Below, in pieces: positions 10,472 through 20,328 of a stretch of 64,000 nucleotides of DNA. The notes under the pieces are model-generated. The model saw only the letters and a list, made by a program, of their open reading frames with translations, was not told the DNA's origin and did no database searches. Origin of the DNA: Symsagittifera roscoffensis (Eukaryota > Xenacoelomorpha > Acoela > Convolutidae); assembly GCF_963678635.1 (NCBI RefSeq), contig NW_026971330.1, positions 1 to 64,000 on the forward strand. The letters are read 5' to 3'. Every line of letters starts with the position of its first letter. Position 1 is the stretch's first letter. Made by a program: the position numbers and the translations under genes.

Positions 10472-10772
10472 CTATGATTTTTTATAAGATCTCTTTTTTA
10501 GTATCTGATTGATAACGGAGGAGAAAAATTTGAGGTCTTCCATTCTGCAAAGTCCACTCAAATTGAGAAATTTGTAATTCTGTATCCAAATCTCGCAATT
10601 TTGGTAAATTTGACAATCCAAAACTGCTAGCAAAAGTATCTGGGACTCTTCTTGCGAAACGATATGAAAAAGCCCCAATTTGTTTTGAAGGTTTTAAACA
10701 TGTTTTTTGGAAAAAAAAACAATGTTCCAACTCATACTGCTCGGCTCGAAGAAACTTTAAAAAAATAATCAA
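10472..10772 (-). pseudogene. Unknown conserved frame G2, copy A
   Basis: The frame 10772-10482 contains FARRVPDTFASSFGLSNLPK, then LRDLDTELQISQFEWTLQNG and LLRYQSDTKK. A related frame-broken sequence is found in unit B at 16640-16960 with the same LPKL.ELETELQ.SQF and YHSDTKK blocks. No domain is recognised. It is separated from G3 by about 550 bases without a clear frame. Confidence 0.4.
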
Positions 10773-10821
10773 GAATTTGAATATTTGAGTTACATGACTA
10801 TATTATCATCACTCAACAAAA

Positions 10822-11400
10822 TTACTGAAACTTGCAGTTTTCAAAAAACATTAGGTCTCTCAAGACTTGGGCGAGTTCTTTGAAATCGTTCAAAGTATAG
10901 TTGACATAAGAAACTTGCTTCAAGGCTTCGTTGTGCTGTGCAGTGAAGAGTCGAATCTGAATGTAGGGTGTTTTGTTCACATTGTGCTTCTTGATTTTGA
11001 CACACAAACTTCTCTTCTTGTATGTTGCTATGTCATAAACCGCATGACAGTTCGCAAGTTTCTGCTCCATGGTTGAGTCTTTGCATAATAGGATTCCAAT
11101 AGAGGAACGAATCCAAGGTTTTTAGCATTGTGGATAACAGTATTCCCTATTGCTAAAATCCTTTCTCTCACTGTTCCACCAACATAGACTTGCTGGGATT
11201 TTTCGATCTGTCCCAATTCATTTTTTTGCAAATGGAAGCATGGCTCAGAGTAGTTTTTTCGATTGTAGGGTTTTTAAGACCAAGAAAATTTCCCAATTCT
11301 TTTTTGACTTTTAGCAAAATCAAAACAGTTGGGAAGGATATCTTTTCTTGAATACATTTTCAATTTGAGACTAAGAGCCAACTGATCAGTAGTAGATATT
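10822..11400 (-). pseudogene. Unknown conserved frame G1, copy A
   Basis: Minus-strand coding-like region in at least two frames. It starts around TTDQLALSLKLKMYSRKDIL near 11395, continues with ELGQIEKSQQVYVGGTVRER and NTVIHNAKNLGFVPLLESY (11231-11028), then KTPYIQIRLFTAQHNEALKQ and FKELAQVLRDLMFFENCKFQ before a stop at 10822. Unit B (16995-17560) shows the same blocks with its own frameshifts. The family is not recognised. Position at the upstream end of the minus-strand gene set may suggest a replication or accessory gene. Confidence 0.45.
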
Positions 11401-11439
11401 TCAGAATAATGATTTTTGGAAATATAAAGAAAATAGGAA

Positions 11440-12003
11440 TTGTGGATGACTCACTGTACATAGCAAATAAGGTATTTTTACCTTATATGGAAAAGTGAAT
11501 AGGTGATGATCCAAACATGGACATTGCGTAGGTGCTAGAGCTACTATATAAGCAACTCAATGTAGATAAAAATCTTTTTCAACAAGTAATCTGTGATGGC
11601 ATCTGCTATGTGTCAGACACACTCCACTTTTTATTCGGGTTACAAGGCAAAATCTCTACTCTTTCTGTCTCAGATAATTTTTATGAAAATTCATTGTTAC
11701 TCAAGACTACTGTGGATCTAACCATTCATCATTCTTCCTTGTGAAAAATTGCAATTTTCCTTCAGTATTAAAAGGATCATTGCTCGACCAAATTTTGCAA
11801 AGATTAGATTAAAATCATTCTCTTACCAAAATGTTGACTGTGTTTATAGTACCCACTCTTGCAAAAAACACCTGCTGCAAAAAAAAATTAAAGGACATCA
11901 TCTCAGCTCTGCCGAGAAGCTCGCATCTACCCAGACTCTTGAATCCGCTTTTTGGAAAGAAATCGAAAAGTTCAAAACTCAAAGTATGAATCCGATCTGT
12001 TGA
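11440..12003 (+). pseudogene. Unknown plus-strand frame at the upstream end of unit A
   Basis: Plus-strand pieces DDSLYIANKVFLPYMEK, LYKQLNVDKNLFQQVICDGI with CYVSDTLHFLFGLQGKIS (11532-11744) and NVDCVYSTHSCKKHLLQKK with the tail SAFWKEIEKFK (11749-12003) recur in unit B at 17610-18120 in the same order. It is transcribed away from all other genes of the unit. The tail is Cys/Lys-rich in both copies. I do not recognise it. Confidence 0.4.
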
Positions 12004-12215
12004 AAATTTTTGATAGTTTCATTGATGGTTATGGTTTATAACATTTTGTTTATAAAATTTGTTTCAAAATAAAAAGTTTTTTGCAAGATGTAGATTTTGA
12101 TTTGACTTTTTCAGCAAGTTTGCAAAAATTTAATTAAAGTTCTTTTTAACAAGTGTTTAAAGTTTTATATGAAACTTTGGTGAAAAAATTCCAAGTTTTT
12201 TGTGGTTTTTCATAA

Positions 12216-13020
12216 ACTATATGCGAAATTTTAACTTCTGTTTTCTTATCCTTGAAACAATTGGGAAATCTGCGTTAAGCTGCAATGCTTTCTTTGTTGC
12301 AACATAAGGGCGACAAGGAGAAAATGTATCTAAGGAAACAATTGTTCTTCCACCCAAAATAAACCTAAGCTCTCTCAAATGAAATTGTTGATAGTTGAAA
12401 GGGTGTTTAATAAAAGATCCCGCAACAACTGAATTTGTATTCATTGCATCAGCTATTTTTTTATTGGAGCATTATTGAATCTACTTTTTTCTATGCGTTG
12501 GTTTTGATGAGATGGGTTGATAAAGGTTCTTGCTATAGTTTCCACGTAATTGTATTGAGCAGGTTCGTTTTCCAGATTCCATTGCAGGTATTGATGATAA
12601 GTATCAGCAACGAAAATTCTTCTAGTAAGCAGCAAAAAAATCAACAATTTTCAGACTGACTTTTGGATTATTAGATAGCATGTAAAATTTAGGCCTAGCT
12701 CGAATAAGTTTAATTCAAACTTTGGTAATTGGTAGTAGCAACTTGTTGCATTTAAACAAGTCAATGGCGAGCCTTCCATACAGTGAAAAAATTGTCCCTG
12801 TTCCTACGGAATTTGCTCTATCAGTGAACGGTTGCATATCAAATGTATGAGGAAATATATTCTTCAGAACTGTATGCATGACAAGCAATTATTCCTTTAA
12901 TATTCACTGCCGACGAATTTAATTCGATCGATACTTGTGCCTTATGAAGACTTAATCCATTGGCGTTGCAAACCATTGTGTTTCCAACGAAGAAATTATA
13001 AAAACTCCGTACCGAAAATG
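12216..13020 (-). pseudogene. Polinton major capsid protein, copy B, broken, C-terminus missing
   Basis: From about 13020 the minus strand reads NTMVCNANGLSLHKAQVSIE, a part absent from copies A and A0, then VNIKGIIACHAYSSEE. This is followed by the LYGRLAIDLFKCNKLLLPIT region with several stops, then RRIFVADTYHQYLQWN (12647-12453) and FNYQQFHLRELRF with VATKKALQLNADFP (12444-12217). The block order matches copies A and A0 and the Polinton capsid family. The final VLGERL-type segment is missing, so homology ends inside the gene. Confidence 0.68.
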
Positions 13021-13086
13021 ACTATTATGGTTTATACTCATTGTTTATTTACAAAAAGGTCTTTGCGAGAGTGACTGTTTTTCTAT

Positions 13087-13400
13087 CTATTTGTTTAAGA
13101 AAACGGACCTGGTTCTACTAGTTCTACGCTTGGATTTCTTTTTTCCACCTCGCAAATGTTTCTGAACTATTTTTCTCCCACATCTTTTGCAAACGTTTCT
13201 GTTTTTTTTTGCGTTTGAGTTTTTTTTGCGTGCAGTAGCAACTTCCCAAACCTCCGAAGCAGCAATTTCAAACAAATCTGCTTCTATTCTTTTTGCAGCC
13301 GGGACTTTTTTATAGAGGGGATTGCAGTTCTCCTAAGAGTTTGCGCAAGAGCAGCAAAATCTCTTCCACGTTGTCTTGCATGTTCTCGCTGTTGATATTG
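13087..13400 (-). pseudogene. Small basic virion protein, copy B, most complete
   Basis: The upstream part gives an Arg-rich helical stretch (ARQRGRDFAALAQTLRR). After a frame change the piece 13275-13087 gives FEIAASEVWEVATARKKN and ends in KHLRGGKKKSKRRTSRTRS before the stop. Total size would be near 100 residues, very basic. It sits immediately upstream of the capsid gene. Small basic proteins at this place are seen in Polinton-like elements and compared with adenovirus pVI or core peptides, but I cannot assign it from sequence alone. Confidence 0.45.
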
Positions 13401-13429
13401 CTGAATTTGCAAAAAATTCTTCTGTAAGG

Positions 13430-14300
13430 AATTTTCTACGTTGAAATTCTCACTCCAGCTCCATTTTTCAATTTTGGTTTCTTATGTTTTGTTAGAGGTT
13501 TTTTGTACAAACATGGGAGGAAATCAGTGTTCTTGACAATTCTAGGTGATTTTCCAATAAATCTGTTGACGCGACAATTCATTGTAGACACAAATTGAGG
13601 TAATTCGTAATTGAATTTTTTACCATGATTTTCTATATAGCGGTAAATTATGTGTTTTAATGATTGCATGGCTCTCTCTGCAAATGCAGCTTTTGTTCAA
13701 CTCATGGTTGAGTAAACTCCAAGGTCCTTCTCCCTACAAAGTTTTTTTGAAATTTCCCCCATAATCTGTTCCTGTACCGACCCAAAATTTTCAGGAGTAA
13801 TTTTTCGGGAAATCAACTTTTGAAAGCTTGCATATTTTGTTTTCATTGTTTGAACACTAACAAATTGAGAAAAAACGTCAACAGCAAGCAAAAAAAAATT
13901 GACTCCGCTGTTTTGACTCGCTTGTTTGTCCACAAAAGCCGAGTCCATACACCAAACTTCACAGTATTCGAAAGCGTCTGATTAGAGGACCAAATTTGTG
14001 TACGACGTCTAAGTTTGTAAAAACTTCCACTTTCTTTTTTAACAAACCGCTTAACTAAATTTCGCAGAAAACGGTACGCCGCTCTGCCCCTAGATAACCA
14101 CTTTTTCAGACTTACCTTTTCAGATTTTGAAAGGGATCTATGTTCTTCTAACTTTTGTTTGGCATTCTTGTTGATAACAAGTTTAGGTGGAATTTGAGCT
14201 GCTTCCAAAATAGTAAAATAAATATCTGGAAAATTGATATTTTTTCGCTTTAGTGCACATAAAAAATCTGCAATAGATTCTTCTGTGTCTTGATTATAGA
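13430..14300 (-). pseudogene. Retroviral-type integrase of Polinton, copy B, broken
   Basis: The N-terminal piece 14208-13843 starts MEAAQIPPKLVINKNAKQKL and includes the basic SKSEKVSLKKWLSRGRAAYR part that copy A has lost. The core piece 13948-13697 has MDSAFVDKQA with the first Asp and FLLAVDVFSQF. The second Asp motif reads WVGTGTDYGG, with Gly in place of Asp, in one frame. The Glu is kept in AAFAERAMQSLKH (13669-13436 frame), followed by LPQFVSTMNCRVNRFIGKSP and a KHKKPKLKNG C-terminus. The downstream gene that should follow, the minor capsid gene, is deleted and the basic protein comes next. Confidence 0.77.
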
Positions 14301-14349
14301 CATGATTTTTTCTGACTGACTTAGTTTAACTCTAGGAGAATTCAAAATT

Positions 14350-14800
14350 AGTTCAAAATGATACTTATTGTTACTCGTTTCCAACCTCGCTTTTACAGCA
14401 CCGTAAAAATAATCAAAGTCTTTTAATACAATCTACTCTTTTTCCTATTTTTGTTCTATTTTTTTTGGAAGTGTACTTTGTGATTGATAAACAACTGAAT
14501 TTATACGTAAATAGAACAAATTGATCCATACTATGTCAATAGTTTGATGACAAACGGAGTGATAAAGGTTATTAGTTGTAAGCTTATGGCGAGTTTTAGA
14601 TAGCTCCTCTTTTATGCAGTTGCACAAGTTCTTCTTCGTGTGAGTTCTGCTATTACTCTTCGAAATTTCATTACGTCTTCTTTTCGGAGATCCGTTAGCT
14701 CGCCTCGTAGCAAAATTACTAAACATTCGCTGAAGAACTGATTGAAAATTTTTGGACAATGGAGGTTGAATTGTTTTCGAAGTTTTTGGGAAAATGTTTG
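14350..14800 (-). pseudogene. Basic linker region between ATPase and integrase, copy B
   Basis: The 193-codon frame 15026-14445 runs from the ATPase C-terminus (YLPAGSDIKCLDDDHTKRLY) straight into a lysine/arginine-rich stretch with FPKTSKTIQPPLSKNFQSVL and RRANGSPKRRRNEISK. A second frame (14836-14612) covers the same place. Copies A and A0 lack most of it. It could be the end of the ATPase or a separate small gene; no domain is recognised. Confidence 0.4.
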
Positions 14801-15520
14801 AAACATAGAGCGTATAGAGACGTTTTGTATGGTCATCGTCCAAACATTTTATATCTGAACCTGCCGGTAAATAAAATTTTGAGGGAACTGAACCACTGTT
14901 TGTGCAATATCTTAGCGAATCAACTGTTTTTGGAGATAAATCAATGAGTAAATTGTCAAAAGGAATAGATATTGCACATTGATACCACTCTTTCAATTGT
15001 GATCCTAGACCTAGTTGTTGACTCAATGTTTTGATTTATAAAACATCTAGCGTTGACTTGAACAAGACTATATGTGTGTTTCGTAGCTCTACATCTCTTC
15101 CCAATTTGCTTTGAAAAAACAAATGATGCTTAATACATATTTTATTCAGTCTCCTGTGTCTTCCAACCGTAGCAAAATTTACAAACTGCTTAAGTTTTGA
15201 AATTTCTTCACAAGAATCATCAAATATCAACAGGTAATTTGTTCCATTAATGATGAAGGTTCTTAATCAGTTCAAAGTCAACTCCTTGGACAAATTTAAA
15301 GTTTTCTATTTACATTTATCCATAAAGAGGTTGATAAGGTTGATAAAAATAGACAATTTTGTAAAATCTGAGTTGAAATGTACCAAATTTTAACCAATCA
15401 AACAAACAAAATTTTCAAACCCACTCGGTTTAACTAGTAAAAAAACTCGTTCTTTGGTAGAAATTATTTTAATCATAGCTTTGGAGAAGGTAAAACATAA
15501 CCGACTGTACTTGACAAAAA
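14800..15520 (-). pseudogene. FtsK/HerA-type packaging ATPase of Polinton, copy B, broken
   Basis: Minus-strand blocks in order are: ERVFLLVKPSGFEN, a P-loop that has lost its Lys-Thr; LFMDKCK-stop; NYLLIFDDSCEEISKLKQF, a clear Walker B with two Asp residues; GRHRRLNKICIKHHLF; GRDVELRNTHIVLFKST; and QQLGLGSQLKEWYQC with NLLIDLSPKTVDSLRYCTNS. The order and spacing match Polinton packaging ATPases. Stops near 15400 and 15290 and the P-loop changes rule out function. Confidence 0.78.
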
Positions 15521-15799
15521 TGCTACCCAAAAAGTTGTTCCTTCACATGTAGTGGATAAATTTGTTCCAACGGTTGCACATGCTATTATCAAAACTATGA
15601 CAAAAAATTGGCACAGAAAAATCAAAATAGATATATTACACGTACGTCCAAAAAACTTCTATGATTTTCATTCATGATTCTCCTTATCAAAAACAAAATT
15701 TCCTGATATTAGTTGCTTGTAACATTGCATCACCCATCTCAACTTTGGAATGAAAACAATGATAATGATTAATATTTAGTTCTCAAAAACACAAGACAA

Positions 15800-16100
15800 A
15801 AAAAAATGATTTATATGATATACAATTTATTTTAAAAAAAATTTAATCCGTGTTCCGTATGCACATACTTTTCTTTCTGCACAGTGAAGAAATGTTTCAT
15901 GACAAAATGGGTAATTCCTACACCTCCAACCATATTCTTCATCTTTGAAAATCAAAATCTGAACTTTTGGTCATGCATAGTCATCCAAGTTTGTAACCTT
16001 TGTTTCCAAAACTTCCGACAAAATTTCTAATTTGTTTTCAAAACAATCATTATCCAAAACAACCAGACTCTTGATCTTAGTTGTTTTTGCTGAAATTTTT
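15800..16100 (-). pseudogene. Unknown conserved frame G3, copy B
   Basis: Matches 9480-9680 of unit A at the nucleotide level, including the segment coding for the EEYGW and DDYA blocks. It has its own indels and no long frame. The N-terminal part seen in unit A (9680-9890) is missing here. Confidence 0.4.
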
Positions 16101-16559
16101 GGTTAAATTAACTAACAATCGATTAATGCAGATACTGTTGATGCAAAAACTTTAACATACAAACAGAAAAGCAGTCCAATCACGTGACAAGGAAACAAGA
16201 ACTAGCAAATCTAGGTAGAAAATAACAATAACCAGGTACCTTATGCGTAGTGGACTTCACAGATCCAGCTGCATCATTTAGAATTGCATGAAGTCTGAAG
16301 AATAATGAATTTGCAAAAACATAATCTATACAAGAATTTCCGTATCCAATTAGTCCCTCAAAAAGAAAATTTTAGTCCATTTCTTTCAAGTTAATGTTAG
16401 GGTCCTAAGCATTCGGGTATAGAGAATTAATTTTTTATTTTTGTAGTCAATCAAAAGTCATGCTTAATCAAATCCAAATTTCAGAGATCTTCCTTCAATT
16501 TCTGAACGTTCGTTTCCTGCAGTGTAATCTTCAATAAGTTTATTTGAAGGTTTTCACGT

Positions 16560-16960
16560 AAGGCAAAACCGAGGGGATGAAATCAACCAGTTTATCATAC
16601 TCTTGTTTTTCTAACTGAAACTTTAGATTGTTTTTTCAATTGTTTTCTTTTCTTTGATTTTCTATAAGATTTCTTTTTTAGTATCTGAATGATAACAAAG
16701 AAAAATTTATTGTCTTCCATTATTCAAAGTCCACCCAAATTGAGAAACTTGTAGTTCTGTTTCCAATTCTTTCAACTTTGGTAGACTTCGACAATCCAAA
16801 ACTGCTAGCAAAATTATCTGGGACTTTTCTCGCGAAACGATATGAAAGAAGCCCAACTTAGTTTGAAGGTTTAAAACAAGGTTTCTGGAAAAACCAATTT
16901 TCCAACTTATACTGCTCAGCTCAAAGAAATTTTGAAAAATGATTAAAGAAGTTGAATATT
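16560..16960 (-). pseudogene. Unknown conserved frame G2, copy B
   Basis: Frame-broken match of 10472-10772, with blocks LPKLKELETELQVSQFGW and YHSDTKKEIL readable in the minus strand. No family is recognised. Confidence 0.35.
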
Positions 16961-16994
16961 TGAGTTACATGAATATATTATCATCACTCAACAA

Positions 16995-17560
16995 AACTAT
17001 TGAACCTTGCAGTTTTCAACAAACATAAAGTCTCTCAAGACTTGGGCGAGTTCTTTGAATTCGTTCAAAGTATAGATGACATAGGAAAGCTGCTTCAAGA
17101 TTTCGTTGTGCAGTGAAGAGTCGAATCTGAATGTAGGGTGGCTTTTTCACATTGTACTTCTTAATTTTGACACACACCTTTCTCTTCTTGTATGTTGCTA
17201 TGTCATAAATGAATGAAAAATGGCAAGTTTCTGCTCCATGGTTGAGTCTTTGTCAGAATAAGATTCCATTAGAGGAACGAATCCAAGGTTTTCAGCATCG
17301 TGGATAACAGTATTCCTTATTGCTTAAATCCTTTTTCTTTCTTTCTCGCCAAGATAGACTTGCTGGGATTTTTCAATCTGTCCCAATTCATTTTCTTTTG
17401 AAAATAGAAGCAAGGTTCTAAGTAATTTTTTCAGTTGTAGGGTTTTTGGAACCAAAAAAATCTCCCAATTCTTTTTTGAATTTAGAAAATTCAATAAAAT
17501 TGGGAAAGATATCTTTTCGTGATTACATTTTCAATTTGAGACTCAAAGCCAACTGATCAG
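16995..17560 (-). pseudogene. Unknown conserved frame G1, copy B
   Basis: Frame-broken match of 10822-11400. NELGQIEKSQQVYLG and FKELAQVLRDFMFVENCKVQ are readable and end at an equivalent stop. No family is recognised. Confidence 0.4.
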
Positions 17561-17609
17561 TAGTAGATATTTCAAAGTAAAAAATAGGAAATGTAGATGA
17601 CTCACTGTA

Positions 17610-18120
17610 CATACCAAGTAAAGTATTTTTTACCTTATATGGAATAGTGAGTAGGTGATGATCCAAACATTGACATTGCGTAGGTGCTAGAGTTTTTATG
17701 AAAGCAACTCAATGTAGATAAAAACCTTTTTCAACAAATATTCTGTGATGGCATCTGCTATGTGTCAAGCACATCCCACTTTTTATTCGGATTACAACGC
17801 AAAATCTCTCCTATTTCTGTCTCAGAAAATGTTTATGAAAATTTCATTGTTACTCAAGACTACTGTGTATCTAACCATTCATCATTCTGCCTTGTAAACA
17901 ATTGCAAGTTTCCTTTAGTATTACTAGGATCTTCGACCGACAATATTTGCATAGATTAGATTAAAATCTTTCACTTAACAAATTGTTGACTGTATTTATA
18001 CTACCCAGTGTTGCAAAAAATGCCTGCAGTGTTGCAAAAAAATTCAAAAGACATCATCTCAGTTCTGCCAGGAGGCTTGCGTAAACCCGGACTCTTGAAT
18101 CCGATTTTTTGAGAAGGATT
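17610..18120 (+). pseudogene. Unknown plus-strand frame at the upstream end of unit B
   Basis: The plus-strand piece 17762-17959 (SSTSHFLFGLQRKISPISVS, then ENVYENFIVTQDYC) matches 11532-11744, and the tail keeps a Cys-rich part. One unit (gtgttgcaaaaaatgcctgca) is partly repeated at 18008. No family is recognised. Confidence 0.35.
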
Positions 18121-18195
18121 CGAAAAATTCAAAACTCAAAGTATGAGTCTAATAGTTGAAAATTTTTGATTGTTTTTTTCATGGTTAGGGTTCTT

Positions 18196-18778
18196 TAAAA
18201 AATGAGCGTGTCAATTTTTGCTAAAACTTTTTCTTTCTTGATGACTTTGAGTAATATTCCTTATCTTAATACAATGTTTTTCTGATGTTTTCGACCACTA
18301 TAGAGGCATGAAAAGATTTTTTTAAAGATTAAATTTGTAACGAAGAAATTCATAAATTTTACCTGCTACAAATTTACTGTAAATTCCAAAAAAAATATTA
18401 TGAAATTTTTCTCAAAATGCAAAACTTCTTCAGATTTTTTTAACTTGTGTGCGAAAAGTATTGTCAAAAATGTTGCAAGGAGGAAAAATTATTGTAAAAA
18501 TTTTTCCAAGATGTGTATAAAAATTGTAATGTTTTTTTTTATCATAAGTGCAAAAATGTTGTGAGAACTTTTTAGGATGTTAAAATTGATTTAATTTTTT
18601 GCCAGCTTCGCAATGAAACTTCATATAAAGATTACCATTTGCAAAAAAAAAATGATTTTTGATCCTTGTGCAAAATTTTTTTTTTCAATTTTTTCTTTGA
18701 CATGTTACCTTATCTCTTTGTTCCTATCTCTTAACAACAAAAACTAAGTTACAAAACACAAGATAACATCCAAATTAT
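18196..18778. other. AT-rich stretch with nothing recognised
   Basis: Long A and T runs, no frame of note and no match to other parts of the window. It lies between the end of unit B and the next decayed frame. Confidence 0.5.
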
Positions 18779-19240
18779 TTAGAAATCAAAGAGTTGTCGA
18801 GCGCATGAGTTCTTAAAATTTTGTAAGTTGTCAATGGAGCGCAAAGCTGGTCTTGCTTCCATCACCGGTGGTTGTCTTGATGGTTTTCTGAATGGAGTCC
18901 TAGGCTCAGTGAATCCCCCATCCTCTTCGATTGTAATTGAGTTTTCCAGAGATCCTTCTTCTTCCAAGGAAAGAAGAAGAAATGGTTTAAACAGTTTGAG
19001 CCATATATTTGGAGTCAGGAATTACGGGATAGTCCATCCCAACTTGTTCTGCCATCTGTGACATCATTCCCATCGTTGCGAACCGATTCTGGGCGATGGG
19101 AACCTACATCTGGTGATGTTCACGGAAACTCTTTTCCTGATTTAGATAATTTGCCACACTTGAATTGGGACATCCATTTAAGCCAAGAAAACGCCAGCGA
19201 CTGACTCGAGCACCTTGATTGTCATCATTTCTGGTAAAAA
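18779..19240 (-). pseudogene. Decayed unknown reading frame, two overlapping pieces
   Basis: The minus strand from 19240 reads a mostly open frame with ARVSRWRFLGLNGCPNSS, ANYLNQEKSFREHH and FATMGMMSQMAEQVGMDYPV up to SKYMAQTV. A second frame then continues with SLEEEGSLENSITIEEDGGF and TEPRTPFRKPSRQPPVMEAR to a stop at 18779. The base composition is visibly less AT-rich than the flanks, which supports coding origin. One frame change joins the two. It is not recognised and could be a host gene fragment or part of a transposon. Confidence 0.4.
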
Positions 19241-20328
19241 CTCGACTGAGTATGTGAGTTTGTTAATCTAAACGGAGACGAATATTATGAGATCATTCTG
19301 AGTGAAGGAATATGTAACATGGACTGGTTAAGAGCTGAGAGTGAAGCTAGTTGACGGTGGTTAAGTTGAAAATAAAATGATTTTTACTTGAAAGTGAGAG
19401 GTATCTTCAATTAAAAAAAATGGGTTCAACCATCAGAATAAATTTTCCGTATATGGACGGCAGTCGTATCCAATCAGAACTCAGCTTCTTTTTAGGCTGT
19501 TTGTTTAATTTATCGTTTCCAATCACAAAAAGTGTTTATTTATCTTAGGTTTTCATATTCAATCAGAAGACCCTTTTAAGGACTCAAATTTTCCATATAT
19601 GCAAAATTAAACAGAGTAATTTGCAAAAAAGATGTCCAAAAGTTTTTTGCTGTAAAAAAAACAAGAAATATCACCAATATTAATAACACAAAAAATAATT
19701 ATAACAAGTAGCATCTCTGCAAATTTTCTCTTCAAGTCAATTGATTTTTTGTAAATAATCAAAGAGAAAATTGAGAAGATAGTCAAAGTTTTATATTTTG
19801 ATGTAAATTTGAGAGGATAGCTCAAAATTGATGAACTTCTCAAAGCAAATCTCTTAAAATCTTATTCCAAAAGAAACAAAGGAATAAAGAACTTTGCTGC
19901 TGAGTGTTTACAAATTTGGGTATCTAGTAAGGAAAAAAAGAGTCTTTGTCTTTGATATAATATTGTACGACGTTTTGTTTACTTTCAGATTTCTAGAATA
20001 ATTAAAGTTTCTTGCCTTGTCAAATGTAATTCAGCCGTAAATTTAAAGCTTTGATACTCATTACTCGGTTCAAAACTAAATTCTTTGAACGAGTAAGCTT
20101 AGTCGGAGAACTCTCTTTTGGACGACACAAACGTCCAAAAATTGTGAAAAAGTTGGATTCTACAGATATTTCATCAATAAGGAAATCACACGGACTCTTT
20201 TTTTTCTTATTGAGTACCTCGAGGAAGCTCAAATATTGGTAGTTGACATTTTTCAAAGAATGATTATATTTCAGATTATATTTGATTATATCTATCAAAG
20301 ATTTTTTGAAGAATTATATCGCAGGCAA
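19241..20328. other. AT-rich stretch without a supportable gene
   Basis: Scattered short frames on both strands (for example 20020-20298 minus and 20051-20242 plus, which overlap each other) have no support. No RNA gene or repeat pattern was found. Confidence 0.45.

Larger units (their letters stand above)
5744..12035. mobile_element. Decayed Polinton/Maverick-type unit A
   Basis: About 6.3 kb holding, on the minus strand, three unknown frames, a packaging ATPase, an integrase, a minor capsid protein, a basic protein remnant and a major capsid protein. A plus-strand unknown frame lies at the high-coordinate end. Unit B (12216-18190) repeats the whole order with clear but much lower identity, and homology stops near 12035 and 18195. 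No terminal inverted repeat was recognised at either limit. Confidence 0.75.
12216..18190. mobile_element. Decayed Polinton/Maverick-type unit B
   Basis: A diverged second copy of unit A in direct orientation. Gene order is the same except that the minor capsid gene is deleted, while the basic protein and the start of the major capsid gene are kept. About 180 bases without homology (12036-12215) separate the two units. Its low-coordinate end cuts the capsid gene before its C-terminus. Confidence 0.72.
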
